From: Rapana venosa
Lineage: Eukaryota > Mollusca > Gastropoda > Neogastropoda > Muricidae
Length of the DNA stretch: 64,000 nt
Reading direction: 5' to 3'
Assembly: GCA_028751875.1 (NCBI GenBank)
Contig: CM054162.1
Location: 6,950,755-7,014,754, forward strand
Below the pieces are notes generated by a model that saw only the letters and a program-made list of their open reading frames with translations, ran no database searches and was not told where the DNA came from. This document shows positions 1 to 64,000 of the stretch, piece by piece. How positions within the stretch are numbered: position 1 is the first letter of the stretch; each line of letters opens with the position of its first letter. The position numbers were made by a program, and so were the translations under genes.

Positions 1-54365
<54,365 letters not shown>

Positions 54366-54429
54366 CTGCACACACACAAAAACAACACCCACGGCTGAAA
54401 TTCAATCCCATCCAATTCAATCTTGTCAT

Positions 54430-54990
54430 TCATAGCCCTGCTGACCACAGTGGCTGTATCGGGGCCTGTAACCTCGTAAAAATTTTAAATCTAACCAATC
54501 CAATTTTGTTGTTTATAGCCCTGCCAAATCACAGTGGTCATATCAGGGCTGTCACCTTGTAACATTTTAAAACTCAGATTTAAACTGTGCAACTATATAT
54601 ACACAGATTAAAACAGGGTATAAAATCGACTCTGCTGTTGTTCCTCGTATCAATGCCCTGGCCAAACTAATAACGGTCAAACCCGGACAGTCACCGCAGT
54701 GTGGGAGAAACCACATCAACCACACATAAAATGAGATAAACCCAAACCAGATTCTTTAACATGACCATGTTCTTGGTGACAAACTATGACATCTTCACTC
54801 AAACCAGAAGAGAAAAAGCCCGATTCTCTCAAGAATGTTAAAATGTTGTCTGGAGGAACATTGTTAACAAGGATCTTTAGAGGGTCTGCAGGAAAATACT
54901 TGTGCCTAATATCCTGGACATCTCGACACTCCAGAAGCAGATGCTTGAAAATCACTGTTAATGAAAAAGGAACAAACTAACAAACCAAAA
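54430..54990 (-). mobile_element. LINE ORF2 C-terminal fragment (RNase-H-side) and 3' UTR
   Basis: At 54955-54716 on minus: MIFKHLLLECRDVQDIRHKY then FPADPLKILVNNVPPDNILT and FLRESGFFSSGL. The HLLLEC...RHKYF pattern is typical of the end of Jockey/I-type LINE ORF2 proteins. The following sequence has two diverged copies of cagggctataaacaacaaaa (54440 and 54500 regions), as a 3' UTR repeat. Confidence 0.72.
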
Positions 54991-56102
54991 ATATGATTTT
55001 GAACGCCTGCGCATGTGTTGTTGTTGCCTTCAATTTTATGTCTGTTCACTTTCATTTATATTAAAAAGTGTGTGGAAAAAAATATACCAAACAAAGAAAC
55101 TTGGCAATGCAACAGGAATGATAACTACATAAAAAGCAAGTCAGTAATGTCAATGCAACTATAACAAATTAATGTCCTATGGGACTGTGCCAAAGACCTT
55201 TCACAATATCAAACGCCAATTTCAGATTAGTGAATATATTATGCTTGTGAGGGAGTTTTCAGGTGAAAAAAAACAAATGGGGCAAGAAAGGTTGTACACT
55301 CTTGCAGTCAAATATTACACGAGTATTAGTGACACTGATATTCTCACCACACAGTCGCTTACCATTTTTGCTGAATTTGGTTACTAATGCATTCAATTTT
55401 ATCCTATAAAACAAAGTACTGATTTTTCTTGATGTGAACACATTTGCACAAGTCTTTGAATGGTTAAAGACTGTTCAATTGTCAGTACTGACTGCAGTTC
55501 TATTTAAAATGTGCATGTACAGGTACACATGTGCAAGTGACTATTCCTGCACATGTTATGTGCTTGCATGGCTTATGTGTCCATGCAAACGTGTGCATGG
55601 ATATATATCCAAGTTGCAAATGTGCCATCATGTGGGGTATTATGTATGCATGCAACCTTGCACACACAAAAGCACACACTTGCACTCATGTTACACACAC
55701 AGATAGAGATACAGAGAGACAGACAGATGGTGAGAGAAGCGGACAGATAGAGACAAGACAGAGGGATCTGAATCACGGTTACTCACTGAGTTCTTTTTCT
55801 TTTTTAAAAATCTTACTAGAAAGATTTTTTTTTAAAAACCAACCCCCAAAACAAAAACCACCCAAAAAGACAAGACACCCCTTCCCCTCTGAACTTTCCT
55901 CTCCCCCCCCCTCTTCAAAAAAAAAAAAAAAAGACAAAGTCAAACAGGAAAAATAAAAGCAAAAGAAAAGAACAGCAAGAATGTTGCACTGAACACTATG
56001 CATAGTTGTCCATAATCCTTCGTCCATCTGTCTTTTTCTTTCCATACTCAGCTTGCCTCCTCTCCTCTCCCCTCTCTCTCCTCTCTCCTCTTCTCTCTCT
56101 CG

Positions 56103-56137
<35 letters not shown>

Positions 56138-56763
56138 TAAATTTTTGATCATCATTTTGATACCCAACTTATTGAGGTATCATTCTTCTGTTTATAAATC
56201 AGTTTTTTATGCAACAGATTTGGAATGTAATTATAAACACCCCCCCCCCTCTCCCCCCCCTTCATGAGGGGCCAAGGCCTATAATGAATAAAACTTTCGC
56301 ATGTTCTCTCTCTCTCCCTCACTCTCTCTCCCCCCCTTTTTTTCTTCTTTTATGGTTGTTGATCCTAAACCAGCCAGCCATGCAGTTAAGGAGAGGTGTC
56401 CTCCGACCCTTTCCGGTTGACTTGGTGGTGACAAACGACCTGTTAAGTCCAAGGACATTCCTCGCTGATTTTCTCTGGTGGGCCGTTTTTGGGTGCCTAC
56501 CTACTACTAGTAAGGAAATCTCTTCTCTCTCTCTCCTCTCTCTCTCTCTCCTCTTCTCTTTCATTCTGTATCTCTCTATCTCAATCTGTCTCTTTTCCCT
56601 TATCTGAACTTTTTAGTTTGTTTTGTTGGGCTTTTAAAAAACAACAACACTTCTTTCCTTTCTAAGAATATTGGTGCAAACAATATAAGAATTTAAAAAC
56701 AACCAACCAAAAAACCCCCTGAAAGCTGTAAAGCTCTACTGACTTCTGTTATGATAAAGACCC

Positions 56764-57070
56764 CTGTGTGTGTGTGTGGTGTTTTGTGGGTGTGTGTGTG
56801 TGTGTGTGGTGTGGTGTGTGTGAGTGTGTGAGTGTGTGTGTGTGTGTTGTGACTGAGTGTGAGTGTTTGGCAAGCGTGTGTGTGTGTGTGGTGAGTGCAT
56901 TTTTACACGCATGAGTGCACGTGTTTTTTGTGTGTGTGTGTGCATGCATGCGGGCGCATGTGTATGTGCATGTGTGCACACATGTGAGCATGCACACACA
57001 CACACACATATATATAATATATATAAAATTATATATATATATATATAATATATATATATATATATACATG
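56764..57070 (+). repeat. GT compound tract then (TA)n
   Basis: GT repeats with CG-containing variants to 57000, then TA-rich palindromic repeats 57007-57066. Confidence 0.92.
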
Positions 57071-57782
57071 CACACACCTATGCACTCATGCTGATATATA
57101 TACAATGCACGGCTTTATGTGCCAGAACAGAGCTCTCTCTCTAGTGTTCATAAGCGTCTCCCTTCTCCTAGCACACGTAATGTATGTCTTTACAATAGCC
57201 CCAACCCTTTTTAAAAAATTCATATATTTCCATTACCAGGGCCAGTATTCACATTTTCTTCTTCTTTTTTTAAACCATGAGGGCAGGAGGTGTGGTCACT
57301 GCTTTGAAGATTAGAGTTTACGACAAAAGACACCCCCCCCCCCCCCTTTTCTGCCACGGGTTTGTCAGGGTTTGTCATCGTTGCTGGGAACCACCGCGCC
57401 CAGCCTACATTCCATGCCAACCACTATAGGCAGTCGACAAAACATTTTTCCACTGTCTCCAGTTTTCAGCCCAGTCCAAACTAATAGCAGGTTTGGGTTT
57501 CGGGTCTCACTGAAGGTGGAGGGAGGCTTGGGGACAGAGTGGTGTGGGGTAGTCGTCACACAGACAGGAGAAATATGTAAGTATGCTGGTGCCTGCCCCC
57601 CCCCCCCCCCCTCCCCACCCCTCCCCCCTTCTGCCTCTCTGGTGTAGATCTGCTAGTACTCTCTGTCTGTCTGTCTCTTTCTGTCTGTCTTTGTCTGTCT
57701 GTTTCTCTTTCAAAGAGTTGTCTTGGCCATTGCGATTTTCAGTTTCTCATTACTACGTATTTTCTCGCTTTCTTATTATCAA

Positions 57783-58152
57783 TCAAACTCCTTGAGAAGT
57801 TGTAGGGGTACGGAACTGAAGTTTTGCTTGTGCTGGGACTCTTGAGCAAGTTGAAGCTGATGGAGTCCATCCCTCTCCAGGTATTGTGTGCATGCTGGGT
57901 ATGTTCACATTTCTGTAACCCACTGGTATGTATGTAGTATGGGGTCTTTAACATCCATACTTGATCATCTGCATGTATACAGAGCATATATGACACATGA
58001 AAGGGGTTAAATCAATGACAATTTTAACCTGACTCCACATATAGTAAAAATCCCTAGTTCACCACACAACACAGCCAAGACTCAAACCCACTTCTTCATG
58101 GACCCACACGGACAGAGGTAAAACGCTCTGTCCACTCGGCTACAGAGTTCCT
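57783..58152 (-). mobile_element. SINE A, diverged
   Basis: gcatgctgggtatgttcaca, ggtctttaacatccatactt and the reversed head (gtccactcggctacagag) are recognisable; the tail is weak. Confidence 0.65.
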
Positions 58153-58205
58153 CTCAGTGTGCAATCATTCAACTCAATGTATGCTCCTCAAAAAACAAAA
58201 CAAAA

Positions 58206-58206
58206 A

Positions 58207-58252
<46 letters not shown>

Positions 58253-58270
58253 TATATATACATACATACA
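58206..58270 (+). repeat. (TA)n tract
   Basis: About 30 TA units, one interruption. Confidence 0.95.
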
Positions 58271-59369
58271 TATCTCATACACACAGCGATATGCCCACCT
58301 AGGCCTCATCTTTGACAGTATCAAATCACTCATCTGTAATTTTTCCCCTCAAGGTTACTCATTTGACATTGTTCAACAAGTCATTCTCCCTCCGCCATCC
58401 CCCCCCCCCCCCCTCTCTCTCTCTCTGTCTTCTCCCTTTCCTTCATTTGTTGCCTCCCATCTCTCTCTTCTCCTCCTCCTTTTCTCTCCAAATTGAACAG
58501 GACAAAACGCCTCTAGGCTAAAGTAGACATCACACTGTATCTACTGATAACAATCAAAAGCGTCCATTGTAGTAGTCCGTCCTCTGGGGTCTGTCTCTAG
58601 ACACTGACCAGTACACAAAGGACACCAGAGTTTAAAGAGATGGTCACTTTTCAGGGTCATAATCAAATAAAGAGCAGTAGAGTACAGGCCTGGAGGGGGT
58701 GGGGGATTAGGAAATCTACCCATCTAGGAAACAAGGTTTAAGGTTACTGGTTCAAATCTAGCCAAGTTTTTGGGTTGTTTTTTTTTTTTAACCTTCTCCT
58801 TCTACTTTTCACGAGACCTTGAAAAAAGGGTGTCCTAGGTATATATTTCTTTGGAAAGATTATTTAAATTTAAAAAAAAGAAGAAGAAGAAGAAAAAGAA
58901 AGAAAGAAAGAGAGGAATAAAAAGCCACAAATGCTGTGCATAACATGAAAGCTTATTGCACTGTACTACATTCCTGAGCAAGAAAAGCGCTTTTCCACAA
59001 TTAACATTAATGCATTCTCTTAAAAAAACCAACAACAACCACCAACAACCCCCCCCCCCCCCTCCCACAAAAAACCCCAAAACCAGACAGACAAAATACT
59101 CCCCCCCCCCCCCCCCCCCCCAAATTTTTTTCTTCTTAAATCCCCAAACTGAGAAAACCTGACAAGTAGTAACAGGACGTTACAGACCACCTGTTTTTTA
59201 ACATCATGCTGGACAAACACCGGTCTAGGCTGTGCATGACAATAATAATGATACAATTCAGTCTATCTATACATATGTATAATGAGAAACACCTTTGAAG
59301 ACTTAAGACGTTAAGTCCAAGAATTGAAAAAAAAATTTACATGTAAATTATAAAATTAATCCCATGGAT

Positions 59370-59465
59370 TCTGGAGAGAGAGAGAGAGAGTGCATGCATG
59401 CATGCATGCATGCGTGTGTGTGTGTGTGTGTGTGTGAGAGTCTGTGTGTGTGCATAAGTGTGCGT
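59370..59465 (+). repeat. GA, GCAT and GT repeats
   Basis: GAGAG then (GCAT)n at 59393-59413 then GT repeats. Confidence 0.9.
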
Positions 59466-59679
59466 GTATGTAATATAGGTATCTTGCACACAGGATTTCA
59501 CTTGACTCTCTCCTTATAAAATAAAAGCAGCGAACACCTAGATCATATTCCAAATCTAATAACGAAAAAAAAAATGATGGAAGGAGGGACTACACAGGGA
59601 AATGCTGACTATTTATTACTATTATTATTATTATTAATGAGCAGCTCAGAGTCCTTTTTTCTTCTCTCTTCTTTCCATT

Positions 59680-59760
59680 CCTCGACTACAGCTCAAAGGT
59701 TCACCAATGATGAGATTTTGCGTATATATGACCATTTAGGCCCACCATGGCTGAGAGATA
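59680..59760 (-). mobile_element. SINE A tail fragment
   Basis: aaggttcaccaatgatgaga, taggcccaccatgg. It lies directly before SINE B at 59817. Confidence 0.7.
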
Positions 59761-59816
59761 TAAAATATAAGATCCCGTATATACCCAAGTCTCTTACAGT
59801 CATACACATTTAGAAG

Positions 59817-60230
59817 GAAGGTGGCAGGATGGTTAAGACGTTTGCCTGCCAACAAGTAAACCGTAAGGTTCTGGGTTCGATTCCCAGCCTCGCCCTTTCT
59901 TCCCAGTTTGACAAAAAAAATCGAACTCAATGTCAAAGTCCTTCGGATGAGACTATAAACCGAGGCCCCATGTGCGAACGCATGCAGAACATCTTGCGCA
60001 CACGTTAAATCCTGTTCCGCTTTTCGAAAGAGTAGGCCATTGTGTGCCGGTGGGAACAGATGACAAAATTTACAAAACCGCATACACACGGGGACTGGAC
60101 GTAAAAAAAGCACATGAGTGCTTATTCCATTATCCTTGATTTTTTTTTTAAAAGTCATCTGAGCGCTTTGATTTGTTGCTTTACAAGATTCAGCACTATT
60201 TAAATTCCATACATTATCATTATTATTATA
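59817..60230 (+). mobile_element. SINE B, full length, type-1 head, LINE-type end
   Basis: ggcaggatggttaagacgtt, ctgggttcgattcccagcct, gtccttcggatgagactata, agaacatcttgcgcacacgt, gcatacacacggggactgga, then ctgagcgctttgatttgttg and agcactatttaaattccata with an ATT tail. The best preserved B copy. Confidence 0.87.
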
Positions 60231-60726
60231 TATATGCTTCCCCTGTGGTCTAAGCTAACAGTTGTTCACACACGACCTTTTGAGTTGGAATCATGAAGTG
60301 CATATATATATATATGTATGTAGGTTATCAGAGTCCAGCTAGGCAGTGAGCCACGGGATGTGACCCTGGCGTGTACAAGATGGCAGTCTATCTCTGACTG
60401 GGTCAACGACCTCCCTCCCTCAAACACAATGATAATTAATTATATTACAATAATACACCAAGAAGTCAGAATGTGGCTAGCTTCGTGGTGAGCGAAAACT
60501 GTAGAATATGCAAAATCTCCCCATGGTGAACTGTAGAGGCCTAGCCCAGGAAAATTACATTAAAAAAAGAGAAAATTACAATGATACAAATAAATATTTA
60601 AAGCCAACTTGATAATATACAATGTCCACAGTAGCAAATAAAATTCTTTAAAAAAAAAAAAAATTGAGACAACTGTTATTGCACACTGGATCTCAGTTCA
60701 TTATCCTTTTCTTTTCCTTTTTTTCC

Positions 60727-62775
60727 TGGATCCTCTGCTAGAGAGGTCTCCAAGATTCACCAATGGTGAGATTTTGTATATATGACTGCTTTTGCCCATC
60801 ACGAAGGTAGCCGGATTCTAACTTCGGGGATGTATGCTGGGTATGTTTGTGATTCAGTAACTCGCCGGAAGCTGACAAGAATGGTGGGATTTTTAAAGTG
60901 CATATATATATTCTATCTACATGAATGGCGGGATCTTTAAAGTGCATATACAATTATATTCTATCTACATGAATGGCGGGATCTTTAAAGTGCATATATA
61001 TATTCTATCTACATGAATGGCGGGATCTTTAAAGTGCATATATATATTCTATCTACATGAATGGTGGGATCTTTAAAGCGCATATTCTATCTACATGAAT
61101 GGCGGGATCTTTAAAGTGCATATATATATTATATCTACATGAATGGCGGGATCTTTAAAGTGCATATATATATTCTATCTACATGAGTGGTGGGATCTTT
61201 AAAGCGCATATTCTATCTACATGAATGGCGGGATCTTTAAAGCGCATATTCTATCTACATGAATGGCGGGATCTTTAAAGCGCATATTCTATCTACATGA
61301 ATGGCGGGATCTTTAAAGCGCATATTCTATCTACATGAATGGTGGGATCTGTAAAGCGCATATTCTATCTACATGAATGGTGGGATCTTTAAAGCGCATA
61401 TTCTATCTACATGAATGGCGGGATCTTTAAAGCGCATATTCTATCTACATGAATGGCGGGATCTTTAAAGCGCATATTCTATCTACATGAATGGCGGGAT
61501 CTTTAAAGCGCATATTCTATCTACATGAATGGCGGGATCTTTAAAGTGCATATTCGATCTACATGAATGGCAGGATCTTTAAAGTGCATATATTCTATCT
61601 ACATGAATGGTGGGATCTTTAAAGTGCATATTCTATCTACATGAATGGTGGGATCTTTAAAGTGCATATTCTATCTACATGAATGGTGGGATCTTTAAAG
61701 TGCATATATTCTATCTACATGAATGGCGGGATCTTTAAAGAGTATATATTCTATCTACATGAATGGTGGGATCTTAAGTGCATATTCTATCTACATGAAT
61801 GGTGGGATCTTTAAAGTGCATATATTCTATCTACATGAATGGCGGGATCTTTAAAGTGCATATATTCTATCTACATGAATGGCGGGATCTTTAAAGTGCA
61901 TATATTCTATCTACATGAATGGTGGGATCTTTAAAGTGCATATTCTATCTACATGAATGGTGGGATCTTTAAAGTGCATATTCTATCTACATGAATGGCG
62001 GGATCTTTAAAGTGCATATATTCTATCTACATGAATGGCGGGATCTTTAAAGTGCATATATTCTATCTACATGAATGGTGGGATCTTTAAAGTGCATATA
62101 TTCTATCTACATGAATGGCGGGATCTTTAAAGTGCATATATTCTATCTACATGAATGGCGGGATCTTTAAAGTGCACATTCTATCTACATGAATGGCGGG
62201 ATCTTTAAAGTGCATATTCTATCTACATGAATGGCGGGATCTTTAAAGAGCATATATTCTATCTACATGAATGGTGGGATCTTAAGTGCATATTCTATCT
62301 ACATGAATGGTGGGATCTTTAAAGTGCATATATTCTATCTACATGAATGGCGGGATCTTTAAAGTGCATATATTCTATCTACATGAATGGCGGGATCTTT
62401 AAAGTGCATATATTCTATCTACATGAATGGCGGGATCTTTAAAGTGCATATATTCTATCTACATGAATGGCGGGATCTTTAAAGTGCATATATTCTATCT
62501 ACATGAATGGCGGGATCTTTAAAGTGCATATATTCTATCTACATGAATGGCGGGATCTTTAAAGTGCATATTCTATCTTCTGCATGTGTACATGTACACA
62601 AAAGGAATTAAGGTACTGGCAGGTCTTCACTTAAGAAGATAAGCTGACCTGGGAGATGATGGTAAAAATACCCACCCTTAATTCACCCGATGCTGCTGAG
62701 ATTGGAACCCACAACTTCATGGAACCATGGGACTGAAGTTGAATGGTCTTAACCACTCAGCTATAGTGTTCGTCA
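60727..62775 (-). mobile_element. SINE A carrying an internal 1.7-kb minisatellite
   Basis: Left end has the reversed tail (agattcaccaatggtgagat; cgaaggtagccggattctaa; gtatgctgggtatgtttgtg). Right end has the reversed middle and head (ggaattaaggtactggcagg; tcttaaccactcagctatag). Between them the segment that is single in other copies is repeated over 40 times. Confidence 0.9.
60890..62575 (+). repeat. 38-44 bp minisatellite derived from SINE A
   Basis: Unit ctatctacatgaatggcggg followed by atctttaaag and a (g/t)gcatat(at)att end. Longer units (up to 44 bp) at the left, 38-bp units at 61065-61545, mostly 40-bp units to the right. It equals the SINE A stretch catgaatg..gggatctttaa..gtgcatat with the next few bases. 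Confidence 0.95.
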
Positions 62776-63039
62776 GTTCGTGATTTAATCTTACGGGTTT
62801 GCAAGAATGGGGTCTATCTATTATGGACTTGGGTAAGGGGTGGGGGTGGGTAGGATATTCCGGTCAACAGGATGGGTTCAGTGGTTACTTGGACCCTTGT
62901 AACGCTTCAGTCCCTTTTTAACCACTACCGTCACCACCACCCTAATAACCCAGAATCAACAAACAAGTCAAAGGAATAGAAAGGATGGGGGTGGGGGTGT
63001 ATCCTCCAAACGCTGGGACACCACCACACCTTTTAATTT

Positions 63040-63366
63040 ATTGAAAGGGTCTCCTGTGGGGATGCCCGGGGGGGGGGGGGGGGTTCCTTCAGTATAAACA
63101 GCATATCCCCACTTTCTGGAAATTCTGTGCTAGAAACTTTCCCCTTTTCGATCACTCCCTTTGTTTCTGCCTTTTCCCTGACCTCTCTAATCCACCCTCT
63201 TGGTTTATTTTCTGCCTACCCAGCTCATTCTCCTGCTTTTTAAAAAAAAAGCAAAATTAATAAGAAACTTGTTCTTATGAACTTTTTCAAAAGCTGCCCT
63301 GATGGGGGGGAGGGGTGGGGGGGGGGGCTCCTTCAGTATAAACAGCATATCCCCACTTTCTGGAAA
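63040..63366 (-). mobile_element. SINE E fragment with a repeated end
   Basis: ctcctgtggggatgcccggg, ttccttcagtataaacagca, ttttctgcctacccagctca match SINE E. The stretch cttcagtataaacagcatat to ctttctggaaa occurs at about 63087 and again at 63329, each after a poly-G run. Confidence 0.72.
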
Positions 63367-63367
63367 C

Positions 63368-63720
63368 AGGAGACGGGATAGCCTAGTGGTTAGAACTTTG
63401 CGCTCGCAATATGACAACCCGGGTTCGATTCCTGTTCAAGGGGATATTTTACCCTGGAATTAACATCAGTGCAGACTCCACTCTCCCAAAAGTCCTTTGG
63501 ATGAGACTATAAACCGAGGCCCCATGTGCGAACACAAGCAGAACATCTTGCGCACACATTAAATCCTGTTCTGCGTTTCGAAAGAGTAGGCCATTGTGTG
63601 CCGGTGGCAACAGATGACAAAATTTACAAAACTGCATACACATGGGGACTGGATGTAAAAAAGCACATAAGTGCTTATTCCATTATCCTCGATATAAAAG
63701 AATAAAATAAAAAATAAATG
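63368..63720 (+). mobile_element. SINE B with type-2 tRNA-like head
   Basis: gacgggatagcctagtggtt, cgggttcgattcctgttcaa, gaattaacatcagtgcagac, then gactataaaccgaggcccca, agaacatcttgcgcacacat, gcatacacatggggactgga and the end cgatataaaagaataaaata. Confidence 0.87.
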
Positions 63721-64000
63721 TTGAAATGTTTCGGCCGAGGCCAGTGGACAGACCTCCTTCAGAAATCCATGTGTAGGATAAGACCAGGGACTACCTATTC
63801 TACCTAATAGGAGGGAATGTGGAAGAAGACGAAGAAGGTAAAGACGAGTTGGAAGGGTGAACATTCCAAAAGGCTGACATGACTAGGAGAGGAAGTCTGA
63901 AACATCCTACTTACCATAGATAATCTATCTAATGAAGGCGCTCTAATTCTAAAGCAACATTAGCGCTCAGGCAATAACACCAATCTTCAAAAGCGACCTT

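Larger units (their letters stand above)
54366..64000. other. Region right of exon a, no exon recognised
   Basis: Presumably the first large intron of the gene or its upstream flank. It holds LINE and SINE copies, GT and TA tracts, and the 1.7-kb minisatellite listed below. An N-terminal amphiphysin exon (a NVQKRxxRAxEK-type peptide) was looked for on minus and not found. 55000-55690, 56140-56700, 57080-57780, 58270-58900 and 63720-64000 hold nothing recognised beyond short low-complexity runs. Confidence 0.6.

Noticed and set aside
54716..54955. A small host gene next to exon a
   Set aside because: HLLLEC...RHKYF is typical of LINE ORF2 C-termini; no start context or introns.
56209..56607. 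Plus-strand 132-codon frame as a gene or the missing first exon
   Set aside because: Flanked by CT low complexity, wrong strand for the gene, no homology to the amphiphysin N-terminal helix.

Overview
This is an animal (invertebrate metazoan) genomic window dominated by one large, intron-rich gene on the minus strand and by a dense mixture of SINEs, LINE remnants, minisatellites and microsatellites. The repeat style (many tRNA-headed SINEs, very long GA and CA tracts, long poly-C/poly-G runs) together with an amphiphysin-type gene suggests a mollusc, possibly a marine gastropod. That assignment is inference from repeat character, not from a marker gene.

The gene is an amphiphysin/BIN1-family N-BAR protein. 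Eight exons between 54365 and 19012 encode nearly the whole BAR domain. Their splice phases are mutually consistent, and several exon lengths and boundaries fit what I recall of human BIN1. They are followed by a Ser/Pro/Ala/Thr-rich exon (9567-9793), a short exon (8420-8499) and one enormous exon that starts at about 7049 and runs off the left edge of the window. The first exon (N-terminal amphipathic helix) should lie to the right of 54365 or outside the window, and the C-terminal SH3 domain would lie to the left of position 1. Ten exons upstream of the giant exon total 1005 bp, exactly 335 codons; the giant exon adds about 2,350 codons in this window alone. It is acidic, Ser/Thr/Glu/Asp-rich, predicted disordered, and carries repeated Y-E-N-hydrophobic motifs suited to an endocytic adaptor or SH2 ligand.

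The giant exon is open in three successive frames. Each switch is explained by a single missing base, two of them in G/C homopolymers, and the last segment (about 5235 to 3) is completely open for some 1,745 codons. These look like assembly deletions rather than a broken gene.

Layout: 1-7049 giant coding exon; 7050-20067 small exons in introns rich in GA tracts and SINEs; 20068-29037 BAR exons among SINEs, a LINE remnant and a 30-bp minisatellite; 29038-49440 a 20-kb intron packed with microsatellites, an inverted SINE pair and a 1.2-kb minisatellite; 49441-54365 the first two visible exons with a LINE fragment and a 26-bp minisatellite between them; 54366-64000 no recognised exon, but SINEs, a LINE fragment and a 1.7-kb minisatellite that grew out of the inside of a SINE. 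No bacterial-type operons, rRNA genes, CRISPR arrays or convincing functional tRNA genes are present.
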